Shown here: positions 1-8,714 of the stretch, in pieces
Numbering within the stretch: position 1 is the first letter of the stretch
Layout: every line of letters begins with the position of its first letter
The notes under the pieces: model-generated
Databases searched by the model: none
What the model was told of the DNA's origin: nothing
The model's input: only the letters and a program-made list of their open reading frames with translations
Assembly: GCA_028871345.1 (NCBI GenBank)
Contig: JAGWNK010000002.1
Location: 204,111 to 268,110, forward strand
Source of the DNA: Alphaproteobacteria bacterium
GTDB lineage: Bacteria > Pseudomonadota > Alphaproteobacteria > Micropepsales > Micropepsaceae
Direction of reading: 5' to 3'
DNA length: 64,000 nt
Position numbers and translations under genes: made by a program

Positions 1-1029
1 CATGGTCCGCTTGGCGATGCGATCCATTGCGCGCATCTGGAAGCCGTTGGAATAGACCAGATAGGACGGATCGATGAAGCGCAGGTCGACGCGGCCGGTC
101 TCGCGCTCGATGAAGGCGTGATAGCTTGTGATGGGCACGCCCTTCACCTTGCAGGCGAGCAGGCTCTCGAACGGAAGATTGTGGGCGTCGTCCGAGGCGA
201 TGACGATCTCGTCGATCGAAAGCCGTGTCGAGAGAAGCTCAAGGCTCTGCTGGGCGGGGTCGGCCTTCTTGTCGAGTGCGTCGGCTTCCTCCGGCTGAGC
301 GCAACGTTTGACGATTCCTTCGTCGATCACCACAAGCTGGACCTGCGACGAATAAGGCTCACGCGTCATCAGCGACAAGAGGTGCAGCGCACGTTCTCCG
401 CGGCCCAGGATCATGATGCGTCGCCGGAACCACTGCCGGTGCAGCATCGCAAAGAACACGTAGCGGCTGAGGATGAGACCGGTGAGCGACGCCCCCGCAC
501 TCACCAGCGAAATCGTGACGCAGCGGCTGATGCTCAGGTAGATGCGTTCGGTCGGATAGGCAAACGGCAGCGCGAAGTGAAGAATCACGAAGAAAGCCGC
601 CGCCCCCATGGCAACGACAATCGGCAGTCGGGCGATCGCGTTCTGCTTCGATACGATGGCGTCCTTGCGGAAGCATCCCATCGCGTAAAGGAAGATCATG
701 TCCGCAAAGAGCGCAAAGGCCGTGGCGAATGCCGTCTCGGACGGCCAGTGGGCGCCGAGCCTGCCGGCCGTACTCAACAGAATCCCAATGTTGAAGATCG
801 CCAGCGTGGACAAGTCGAACGCCGCGAGAACCTGAGTCGGCCTCGGTCGCAACCTGGAGCCCGCCGCCTTGTCTTTCTTGCGCACCGGCAGACGGCGCGG
901 AATCACCCATTGCCGCCGCTCCGAACGTCGCCAAGCGGCCTGCTCGGCGCTGATGAAGGCATCAGCGCTGCCCGCCGCGTTGGACGTCGTTGCGGCCCGC
1001 GGAAATACATCTGCGCCTTCGTGAATCAT
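1..1029 (-). CDS. Exopolysaccharide sugar transferase (polyprenyl glycosylphosphotransferase, EpsB/TIGR03013-like), N-terminal part; C-terminus beyond the left edge
   Basis: Open minus frame from ATG at 1029 to the window edge (343 codons). Hydrophobic helices, then ...LLACKVKGVPITSYHAFIERETGRVDLRFIDPSYLVYSNGF..., typical of XrtA/PEP-CTERM-associated sugar transferases. The supplied ORF track omits it because it runs off the edge. Confidence 0.8.
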   Translation of the reverse strand, partial: MIHEGADVFPRAATTSNAAGSADAFISAEQAAWRRSERRQWVIPRRLPVRKKDKAAGSRLRPRPTQVLAAFDLSTLAIFNIGILLSTAGRLGAHWPSETAFATAFALFADMIFLYAMGCFRKDAIVSKQNAIARLPIVVAMGAAAFFVILHFALPFAYPTERIYLSISRCVTISLVSAGASLTGLILSRYVFFAMLHRQWFRRRIMILGRGERALHLLSLMTREPYSSQVQLVVIDEGIVKRCAQPEEADALDKKADPAQQSLELLSTRLSIDEIVIASDDAHNLPFESLLACKVKGVPITSYHAFIERETGRVDLRFIDPSYLVYSNGFQMRAMDRIAKRTM

Positions 1030-1311
1030 GGGCCCCGCCCCACACCCATTCGGCAGCCATTAACTCATCGGCTGCAGCTTTATCCTATATAAACCCATTA
1101 TAAGAATAAGTTGCAACACAAACGTGCGTGCCAGCTCTGCTTTATTTGCCGCTTGGTAAACGTGCGTCAGTGCGTTGCGTGCGCAATGTGGCATGCACAA
1201 CGGCGGGGACGTGTGATTTTTCTGTGAGATGGCCTTGCGGAAAGTCAATCGCCGCAACGCGCCGCCGCCGTGTAGGGGTTAAAACGAATTCTATTCGGGC
1301 TTCCGGAAGGG

Positions 1312-1325
1312 TAGGGTTAACCCTA
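1312..1325. promoter_or_regulatory. Perfect 14-bp palindrome TAGGGTTAACCCTA, candidate operator
   Basis: Direct reading; lies in the intergenic region between the sugar transferase and a small ORF; related half-site GTAGGGGTTAA about 40 bp upstream. Confidence 0.35.
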
Positions 1326-1485
1326 TCGCGGCAAATCGTTATGAAAAAGCAAATAATGACTAGCCGCAATCACTGTTATGCGGGATGATCCGACTTGTGA
1401 TCCGTAAAAGTGGCAGTGCCGGTTTTACAGTTCGTTAAATTGCCGGTTGTTAGCGTGACAGCCTGGGCACCAAGGATGTGCAGTC

Positions 1486-1659
1486 ATGACGCTTCTCATC
1501 GCACTCGGCATCTGGGTTCTGGTTTCCGCGGCATTCACACCGCTGATCGGCTATTTCCTCAGTGAAGCCGCGCAACGTGCGGAAGACAGCGGCGCCATCG
1601 CACATTACGGCGCCGTGGAGATGCTCGAGGCCCGCCGCGGCATGGAGCCCCGGGCCTGA
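1486..1659 (+). CDS. Small membrane protein (57 aa), hypothetical
   Basis: MTLLIALGIWVLVSAAFTPLIGYFLSEAAQRAEDSGAIAHYGAVEMLEARRGMEPRA; hydrophobic N-terminus, codon usage consistent with genome. Confidence 0.5.
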   Translation: MTLLIALGIWVLVSAAFTPLIGYFLSEAAQRAEDSGAIAHYGAVEMLEARRGMEPRA

Positions 1660-1810
1660 ACGCCTGAGCGTCTTACCCTGACCGCCCCTCTCCGGGCACC
1701 ATCGCTTCGAGTCGCGCGCCTGCGTAACGCCGGCGCGCTATCGTTATCTGCGTGACGTCGGCGCGCCGATGGCGGTATAGGCATGCGCGCAAATTGGCGG
1801 TGCGGGAACG

Positions 1811-2788
1811 ATGACAGTCCTGGTGACCGGCGGAGCCGGATATATCGGCAGCCACATGACTTACGGCCTGGTCGATCGCGGCGAGAAGGTCGTCGTGCTC
1901 GACAACCTTTCGACCGGAGTGCGCTCGCTCATCAGCGAGCAGGCGACCTTCGTGGCCGGCGACGTCTCCGACCAGTCGCTGGTCCGCCGCCTGATGCGGG
2001 AACATGACATCGACGCCGTCATCCACTTCGCCGGTTCGATCGTGGTTCCCGAATCCGTGGAACAGCCGCTGCGCTACTACGCCAACAACACCGTGGCCTC
2101 GCGCGCACTGATCGAATCCTGCGTCGAGGAAGGCGTCCGGAACTTCGTGTTCTCCTCGACGGCCGCGGTATACGGCATTCCCGATGCGTCCATGGTCACC
2201 GAGCAAACGCCGAAGGAACCGATCAATCCTTACGGCCGGTCCAAGCTGATGACCGAATGGATGCTGCAGGACGCGGCGAAGGCTCACGACTTCCATTATG
2301 TGGCGCTGCGCTATTTCAACGTGGCGGGCGCCGATCCCAAAGGACGCACCGGACAGTCCACACCGCGCGCCACGCATCTGATCAAACGGGCCTGCCAGGC
2401 CGCGCTGGGCCGCGTTCCCGCGCTCGACATCTTCGGAACGGACTATCCGACGCCCGACGGCACCGGCGTACGCGATTATATCCACGTCTCCGACCTGATC
2501 GCGGCGCATCTGCTGGCGCTCGACGCGCTGCGGGCCGGCACCAAGGCCGAGATCTTCAATTGCGGCTATGGGCGCGGCCTTTCGGTGCGCGAGATCATCA
2601 AAGCCGTCGAGAAGGTGACGGGCCATCCCCTGCCGGTCCGGGAAGGCGCGCGCCGCGCGGGCGATCCGCCGATGCTGGTCGCCGATTCCGCCAAGCTGAA
2701 ACGCACGCTTTGCTGGACGCCGAAATACGACGACATCAACATCATCGTCAGCTCGGCCTATGCCTGGGAAAAGCGGTTCAATTCGTGA
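1811..2788 (+). CDS. galE: UDP-glucose 4-epimerase
   Basis: GGAGYIGSH Rossmann motif, SSTAAVYG, NPYGRSK, NVAGADP, extended SDR epimerase layout. Confidence 0.93.
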   Translation: MTVLVTGGAGYIGSHMTYGLVDRGEKVVVLDNLSTGVRSLISEQATFVAGDVSDQSLVRRLMREHDIDAVIHFAGSIVVPESVEQPLRYYANNTVASRALIESCVEEGVRNFVFSSTAAVYGIPDASMVTEQTPKEPINPYGRSKLMTEWMLQDAAKAHDFHYVALRYFNVAGADPKGRTGQSTPRATHLIKRACQAALGRVPALDIFGTDYPTPDGTGVRDYIHVSDLIAAHLLALDALRAGTKAEIFNCGYGRGLSVREIIKAVEKVTGHPLPVREGARRAGDPPMLVADSAKLKRTLCWTPKYDDINIIVSSAYAWEKRFNS

Positions 2789-3299
2789 CCGATCCCAGCT
2801 GCGCGATGCCGACGACGTAGTTCTTGCCGTATTTCTTCGCGCATTTCGGGCAGGTCGTGTAATAGAAATAGAGCCTGCCCATCTGCCGACCGCGATAGGC
2901 GACGATCTGCTTCATTTCGCGCGCCCACTCGGGCGCCTTGCTGTAAGGTCCCTCGAAGACATGAGTCAGGAAATCGCCGGTGAGCTTAATGTTCTCGGCA
3001 CCGGGGACGTCGTGCTCGACGGAGAAGTAATGCTCCCCATGCCACATTGCTGACTCGTCGGACATGACGATGAATTCGTTGCCGTCGGCGTGAGCGTCCC
3101 TGATCGCCCGCCAGGTGCGCTTGAACATCGAACCCACGTCGAGGGGGATATGGAAGGCGCTATGTGTCCTCGTGTGCACGAATGCCTTGTCGCGGAAATG
3201 AAACTCCTGATCGTCCCACCCGTTCGGTTCAAATCGCGGACAGCAGCAGCCCGGCTCCACCTTCGTCCAATCCGTGGCCGGGACGTGGTTGGTTTCCAT
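2778..3299 (-). CDS. Conserved hypothetical protein (hydrolase-like)
   Basis: 173-aa ORF with CxxC (TTCPKCAKKYGKNYVVGIAQ); convergent with galE, overlapping by 11 bp. Confidence 0.7.
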   Translation of the reverse strand: METNHVPATDWTKVEPGCCCPRFEPNGWDDQEFHFRDKAFVHTRTHSAFHIPLDVGSMFKRTWRAIRDAHADGNEFIVMSDESAMWHGEHYFSVEHDVPGAENIKLTGDFLTHVFEGPYSKAPEWAREMKQIVAYRGRQMGRLYFYYTTCPKCAKKYGKNYVVGIAQLGSVTN

Positions 3300-3337
3300 C
3301 GCGCTCGCCCTTCACGAAGCAGCGCCGAGTATATGCC

Positions 3338-4705
3338 TCAGAGATAGCGCGTGACCTGGAAAATCACGTTTGCCGCGCCTGGCAAACTGCCCCACTCGCT
3401 ACGGGCGCCGCCGAATGTGCCCCCGGCATATGCGGCGATGCTCCAGCTGTCGGAGGCGTCGTAGCCGGCAGAGATCTGGGCCGTGGTCGAGCCGTCGCGC
3501 AGATCGGCGAGCACAAAGGCGCTGAGACCGAGATGCAGAATGAATGCGTCATCCCACGACACCCGCGCGAAGGCCTGGTGGCGGCTCATCGGCTCCTGCT
3601 GATCCGACGCATAAGCGCGGATGTACCAGAGCCCGGGCGCCGCTGCGGGATCGGCCGCACCGATGGCAAACCAGTCGTGCCAGTCCCGACCGGAGAAGCC
3701 GGCCTGATGGAACTCGTACTCCAAGCTGACCGTGACCTTGTTCTCGCCGGTCCAATAGGCGCCGACGGCCAGGTCATTCTGGAACGTCGACGTGGTCCTC
3801 GTCGGCGGCAGCGCGGCCATCGCCGCCGGCAACGACCCCGTCGCCTTGCCGAAAGCGATCGCCCGGGCGATCAGATCAGGAGCTGTTCCGCCGGCCCACT
3901 CGCCATAGGCGACGATGCTCTGGCCGACGAGATGGGAGGCGTTGAGTCCGAATTTGGTGCGACCGCCCTCATGATAGATCAACGCCTGCGGATCCCAGTC
4001 GCCCACATCGAGACTCAAGGTGGCGAGGAAGCGATCCGAACCGTTGGTCTGGCCGAACCCCGGATCGATCCAGTCGCCGGTGGCGGTGAGCGGCGTCGGC
4101 GTGCGCAGCTTTGGAGCGTAATCCAGCGACAGCGCGCCGCTGCCCCAGATCGTCTGGCCGCGAAACATCACGGTACCGAGACGGTTGGCCCGCAACGCCG
4201 AGGGATCGGCGGAGGACTGTGCCACGCGGGTGCGCGTCTTGAAGAAGTCTGTCGGGTTGAAGCCGAAGGCGATCCCGTTGCGCACGTTGATGCGCCCAGC
4301 TTCGAGATAGGTGTCGGGCGCTGGCTCCCACGTGACATAGCCCTCGCGAAAATCGTTGCGCACCGCATCGACCGGAAAGCGTGTACCTTCGGCGAAGCCG
4401 ACATCGAACCGGTCGCTGAAGCTTACGGTCAGATCGTCGGACAACGCCCATTGATCGAGCGCATCGAGGCTGGTGCGGTTCGCCCAGGTAGAGGCACGCG
4501 GCACGGGATAAGGCACCGCGAAGGTGCCGCGCCAGGATGACAGCGAGAAGGCGTCTTCCAGGAAATACTTGCCGTGCGAAGGCGCCGACTGCGAAGGAGA
4601 CGCCGGATTCTCGACGCTCGACGGTATGCGATTGAGATCGCTGTCCTCCTGCGCGATGGCCGGCGCGGCGGCGCACATCAAGGCGAGGAGGATCGCGGAA
4701 CGCAT
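3338..4705 (-). CDS. Outer-membrane beta-barrel protein
   Basis: Signal peptide MRSAILLALMCAAAPAIAQ; alternating aromatic/polar strands (GREGYVTWEP..YLEAGRINVRNG type) across 455 aa; TGATG overlap with the upstream LolA-like gene. Confidence 0.75.
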   Translation of the reverse strand: MRSAILLALMCAAAPAIAQEDSDLNRIPSSVENPASPSQSAPSHGKYFLEDAFSLSSWRGTFAVPYPVPRASTWANRTSLDALDQWALSDDLTVSFSDRFDVGFAEGTRFPVDAVRNDFREGYVTWEPAPDTYLEAGRINVRNGIAFGFNPTDFFKTRTRVAQSSADPSALRANRLGTVMFRGQTIWGSGALSLDYAPKLRTPTPLTATGDWIDPGFGQTNGSDRFLATLSLDVGDWDPQALIYHEGGRTKFGLNASHLVGQSIVAYGEWAGGTAPDLIARAIAFGKATGSLPAAMAALPPTRTTSTFQNDLAVGAYWTGENKVTVSLEYEFHQAGFSGRDWHDWFAIGAADPAAAPGLWYIRAYASDQQEPMSRHQAFARVSWDDAFILHLGLSAFVLADLRDGSTTAQISAGYDASDSWSIAAYAGGTFGGARSEWGSLPGAANVIFQVTRYL

Positions 4706-5481
4706 CAGTCGGCCTTGATATAGGGCAGATAGTCCCTCTGGAACCAGGCGTCTGGGATGTCCTGGGCGCGCATGTCGGAAGTCGTCATGGTGGTGACGAG
4801 ATTCTGATCGACGGCATCGATGATGATCGTCTCGGTGTCGCGCAGGCCCCCCAACATCATCGCCGGCTTGTGGAAGTAGGCGATCTTCAGAAGCCTGCCG
4901 CTGTCGGAATAGAACTTGCCCTTGACGGCACGGTTGGTGCCCTTTTCCACCCAATATTCCACACGGCTGTAGACCGCCTCGTCGCCGGCCGCTTCGAGGT
5001 CGAGATGCCAGCAATCGCGCTCCCTGTGGTCGGCATCCTTCAGCTTCTCCTCGCCGACGAGCGAGGCCTTGTAGTCCCGCGCCAGATTGACGGTCACGAC
5101 GTCGCCGTCGGAAGCCTGCCCCATCAGCCGTTGCTGCGGCGAGATGCGGACGCTCGCCTTGGATGAAGGATCGTAGAACCACATATTGCTGCCGTTCATC
5201 AGTACCATCTTGCCGACATCGCGCGCGGGCTCGGCATAGCGAACGACGTTGTCGAACTGCTGTGTCTGCCGGTTCTCGCGCGCATAGACCACCAGGACGG
5301 AGCGGTTGCGCGCCTGGCCGTTGATGTACTCGATGAGCGTTGTGGTGACGCGGAAGGGCTGGCCGGGATTGCGGATCTTGTCGACGGCGGCGATGACGTC
5401 CTGGGCATTGGGCTGCGCCCCGGCGCGCGCGCCGGTGAAGAGCAACAGCGCGACGGCAAGGCCGGCCAACAGATTCTTCAT
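4705..5481 (-). CDS. Outer membrane lipoprotein-sorting protein (LolA-like, PF17131 type)
   Basis: Signal peptide; VVRYAEPARDVGKMVLMNGSNMWFYDPSSKASVRISPQQRLMGQASDGDVVTVNLARDYKASL is characteristic of this family. Confidence 0.85.
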   Translation of the reverse strand: MKNLLAGLAVALLLFTGARAGAQPNAQDVIAAVDKIRNPGQPFRVTTTLIEYINGQARNRSVLVVYARENRQTQQFDNVVRYAEPARDVGKMVLMNGSNMWFYDPSSKASVRISPQQRLMGQASDGDVVTVNLARDYKASLVGEEKLKDADHRERDCWHLDLEAAGDEAVYSRVEYWVEKGTNRAVKGKFYSDSGRLLKIAYFHKPAMMLGGLRDTETIIIDAVDQNLVTTMTTSDMRAQDIPDAWFQRDYLPYIKAD

Positions 5482-5491
5482 CACACACCTC

Positions 5492-6916
5492 TCAGACATG
5501 ACGCAGGGCGTCCACGACAGGCATCTTGGCCGCCCGGTTGGCCGGAACCAATGCGGCGATCGTCGCCATGAAGAGCAGGCCGAGCCAAACCCCCGCCAGG
5601 AGCTTGCCCACACCTTCCGTGAGAACGACCAGCGGCACCGGGTTGGCCTGTCCTGGCGGGGTATAGGTGATGCCGAGGCTGTTGAACCAGGTGGCGATGA
5701 ACCACGCCAGGATGAGCCCCGCAGTGGCGCCGATGGCGCCCAGCATCCAGCCTTCGACCAGGAATTGCCGGCGGATGCCGCTGCGCCGCACGCCCATCGC
5801 GCGCGCCGTGCCGATCTCGTTTGTCCGTTCCATCACGCTCATGCTCATGGTGTTGATCACGGTGAACAGCACGATCACGCCGATGATCACCGAGATGAAG
5901 GTGAAGATCGCGCCCATGAAGCCGACGATCTGCACGTATTGGGGCGTCAACTCCTTGAAGTCGTGGATCTCGAGCGGCAGGCCGTGCCGGGCGAACAGGA
6001 CGTTCAGGCGCGCCTGCGCCTTCGCGAGGTCTTCGGTGCGGTGAAGCTGAACCTGGATGCCGATCGCCTTGGGCTTGCCGCGGCCGTACAACAATTGCTG
6101 CGCCAGCTTGATGTTCATGCCGACATAAGCGTCGTCGAGCTCCTTGTAGCCCTGGTTGAACGCCTTGTTGACGTAGAAGGTGACGACGTTGGGGGCACCT
6201 TCCGCCGTCGCCCCCAGAAGATCGATGCGCGGAGGGCCGTCGTCCTTCGGAGCGGCCCGCGGACCGAGATCGCCCGCCGCCAGCTCGGCGACCCCCGACG
6301 GCGCCGGCGGCGCGCCTGCGATGACCTCGGCCTTGGCCTTGGGCGGCGACGGACAGTTGGGGATCTTCAGCGGCCCGCAAAGCCCTAGCACGCGCGCCAG
6401 GCCGATGCCGACGATGCCATGGTTCTCGTCGCCGTCGCTGACGCCCAGGGTCTGAAGGCGGTATCCGGTCAACCTGTGATACACGTCGAGGATGCCGTAT
6501 TCGTCCCAATGGATCATCTTCCAACGGTCGGACGGCACGAAGCCGACACCCAGGAAGGTCTTCGAGGTGTCGATGGAGAAATTGCCGGCGATGCCGAACA
6601 GCGACACCGTGGGCGTCACCACGTTCACCATGGGCTTGAGCACGGGGTCATTCCGGATCAGGCGCATGACGGACTCGTAGTCGTCGATGCTGTAGGCCGA
6701 CGGATTGCCCGAACCGAAATCGAAATAACCCTTGTGGTAGACGGTCATGTGGCCGTTGCTGCGGATGGCGCCGGACTCCAGCCCGAGCATGATGAACGCC
6801 ACATACTCGCCGAACAGGATCATGGCGATGGCGCCGACTGCGATGGCGCAGGCGGTCATCAGGGAGCGACGGCCATTGCGCAGGATGTTCCGGAAGGCGA
6901 TCTTGACCAGCATCAT
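5492..6916 (-). CDS. ABC transporter permease, MacB/FtsX/LolCE type
   Basis: N-terminal LVKIAFRNILRNGRRSLMTACAIAVGA and C-terminal FTVINTMSMSVMERTNEIGTARAMGVRRSGIRRQFLVEG FtsX domain. Confidence 0.9.
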   Translation of the reverse strand: MMLVKIAFRNILRNGRRSLMTACAIAVGAIAMILFGEYVAFIMLGLESGAIRSNGHMTVYHKGYFDFGSGNPSAYSIDDYESVMRLIRNDPVLKPMVNVVTPTVSLFGIAGNFSIDTSKTFLGVGFVPSDRWKMIHWDEYGILDVYHRLTGYRLQTLGVSDGDENHGIVGIGLARVLGLCGPLKIPNCPSPPKAKAEVIAGAPPAPSGVAELAAGDLGPRAAPKDDGPPRIDLLGATAEGAPNVVTFYVNKAFNQGYKELDDAYVGMNIKLAQQLLYGRGKPKAIGIQVQLHRTEDLAKAQARLNVLFARHGLPLEIHDFKELTPQYVQIVGFMGAIFTFISVIIGVIVLFTVINTMSMSVMERTNEIGTARAMGVRRSGIRRQFLVEGWMLGAIGATAGLILAWFIATWFNSLGITYTPPGQANPVPLVVLTEGVGKLLAGVWLGLLFMATIAALVPANRAAKMPVVDALRHV

Positions 6917-7647
6917 TGTCCGTTCTCCCGGCGATGGTCGACCAGCGCGCCGTCTCGGATGACGAAGGTTTCCTCGGCGTGGGAGATGAGCTGGGGGTCG
7001 TGCGAGGCGAAGATGAAGCTGACCTTCTGCTCGTGCTGCATCTTGCGCATCAAATCGATGATCTGCGCGCCGGTCTGCGTGTCGAGATTCGCGGTCGGCT
7101 CGTCGGCCAGGACGATCTCTGGATGCTTGACGAGAGCGCGCGCGATGGCCACGCGCTGCTTCTGGCCGCCCGACAGCTGGTTGGGGCGCTGCCGCCGCTG
7201 CTCGGCGAGACCCACCGCCTCCAGCAGCGCCATCGTCCGCTCCCGCCGTTCGGCGGCCGACATGCCGAGGAGGAGCAGCGGATACTCGACATTCTCGTAC
7301 GCGGAAAGCACCGGATAGAGGCTGAAGCTCTGGAAGATGAAGGCGATGTTCCTGGCGCGGAAGTCGGTGACCTGATTGTCCGACAGCCTGGCGACATCCT
7401 GCCCCGCCACCTCAACATGGCCCTGCGAAGCCGTGTCGATGCAGCCGATGAGATTGAGCAGCGTCGTCTTTCCCGAGCCCGACGGTCCCACGATCATGGC
7501 AAAGCGCCGGCGCGGGATTTCCAGGCTGATGCCGCTGATGGCGGTGACCTTCAGGCCGTCGCCGTTATAGGTCTTGACGACATTCCGCAGTCGGACGACC
7601 GGCCCTTCGGACCCGGCGGCTTCCATGGCATTGCCCTCCACTTCCAC
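6913..7647 (-). CDS. ABC transporter ATP-binding protein, LolD/MacB type
   Basis: Walker A GPSGSGKTT, signature LSGGQKQRVAIARAL, Walker B IVLADEPTANLD; ATGA overlap with the permease. Confidence 0.93.
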   Translation of the reverse strand: MEVEGNAMEAAGSEGPVVRLRNVVKTYNGDGLKVTAISGISLEIPRRRFAMIVGPSGSGKTTLLNLIGCIDTASQGHVEVAGQDVARLSDNQVTDFRARNIAFIFQSFSLYPVLSAYENVEYPLLLLGMSAAERRERTMALLEAVGLAEQRRQRPNQLSGGQKQRVAIARALVKHPEIVLADEPTANLDTQTGAQIIDLMRKMQHEQKVSFIFASHDPQLISHAEETFVIRDGALVDHRRENGQ

Positions 7648-7726
7648 GCTCGAATACTCGCAAAACCGTTGTGGTTTCTTCGTGACGTCCAGCTCCCAAA
7701 ACCGGGCGCATAGCCCTTAAATAGAT

Positions 7727-7745
7727 TACTCTACGTAGTAGAGTA
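7727..7745. promoter_or_regulatory. Inverted-repeat operator TACTCTAC-GTA-GTAGAGTA upstream of the ABC operon
   Basis: Perfect 8+8 bp inverted repeat with 3-nt centre in an AT-rich region about 80 bp upstream of the first gene of the operon. Confidence 0.6.
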
Positions 7746-8097
7746 TTCTACACCTCCTGTGTCAATCACCGGCTCACTCACTGCCTGTCTTTGTCGTACT
7801 GTGTAAATTAAAACGATAAATGTACGTTGTAAAGCAAAAAATCGAGAGTGACCTTCTTTGTCGCAGGAAGCGTGTGCGGCCACGTGGTCACTTCCGCGGA
7901 GGCTCTCGTGAACCGAACCTCGTTGGCAAATACCTTTTGTGAAGCGTCGAGTCTGTATCCGCGCACTGGCACCCAGAAGACGGGCCGGAAACACATGGCC
8001 GACTTGCGCATGTCCAGACGACCGCCGGCTCGGCATCTGTCAGCGCCGACGCGCGAACTGAAATGCTCCCGCGCAGCATCTAAGGAATGTCGCTTCC

Positions 8098-8637
8098 ATG
8101 ACAGGCGATGATCCCGTTGCCCGCGTCAACGCACGCGCGCGAGCGCTGAAATGGGTGACGCGCGCCGACTCCGCCCTCTCCTTCAGGGAGCCGCAGCTTG
8201 TCCGCTTTTGCGCACATTGGCGAAGCGTGGCAGGCGCGGACCGCCTGCCCGCGCGCGGCCGGTTCACGGCACGGCTGCTCAAGCCCTATCTGCGCAATCT
8301 CGCCGTGCTGGAAATTACACCACAGGCGGCGCGGCGGTTTATCCACCGCAATGTGGGCACGGCGATCACCGAACGGTTTGGAGAGCTGACCGGACGTGCG
8401 TTCGAGGACTTTCTGTCTCCGGAGATTGCCTCACGCACGACGGAATTCCTGGCCGCTTCCGTCGAAGCCCGCGCGCCTATACGCGTCGTTACGCAATTCT
8501 GGCAGAGGGAGCACCTCCTGGCGGAAATCTTTGCCGGCCCCCTCGCCGATGACGGAATCATTCCCGACCGGTTGCTCTTGGTCAGCTATTTTTCCGGCAT
8601 TACCAACGATACGCTGCGCGGCGATCTGGGGCATTGA
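8098..8637 (+). CDS. PAS domain protein (PAS_5-like)
   Basis: FCAHWRSVAGADRLPARGRF...LEITPQAARRFIHRNVGTAITERFGELTGRAFEDFL matches the alphaproteobacterial PAS_5 layout. Confidence 0.75.
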   Translation: MTGDDPVARVNARARALKWVTRADSALSFREPQLVRFCAHWRSVAGADRLPARGRFTARLLKPYLRNLAVLEITPQAARRFIHRNVGTAITERFGELTGRAFEDFLSPEIASRTTEFLAASVEARAPIRVVTQFWQREHLLAEIFAGPLADDGIIPDRLLLVSYFSGITNDTLRGDLGH

Positions 8638-8714
8638 AGGCCACAGTGCGCAACGAAAATGATAAGTGCCGTTGGAGGCCAGCCGCCGGGCTTCCGACAA
8701 TCGCGCTATCGGCA

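Noticed and set aside
3338-5488. Single 716-aa fusion protein
   Set aside because: The upstream half is an out-of-frame reading of the LolA-like gene; the real barrel gene starts at 4705 with a signal peptide.
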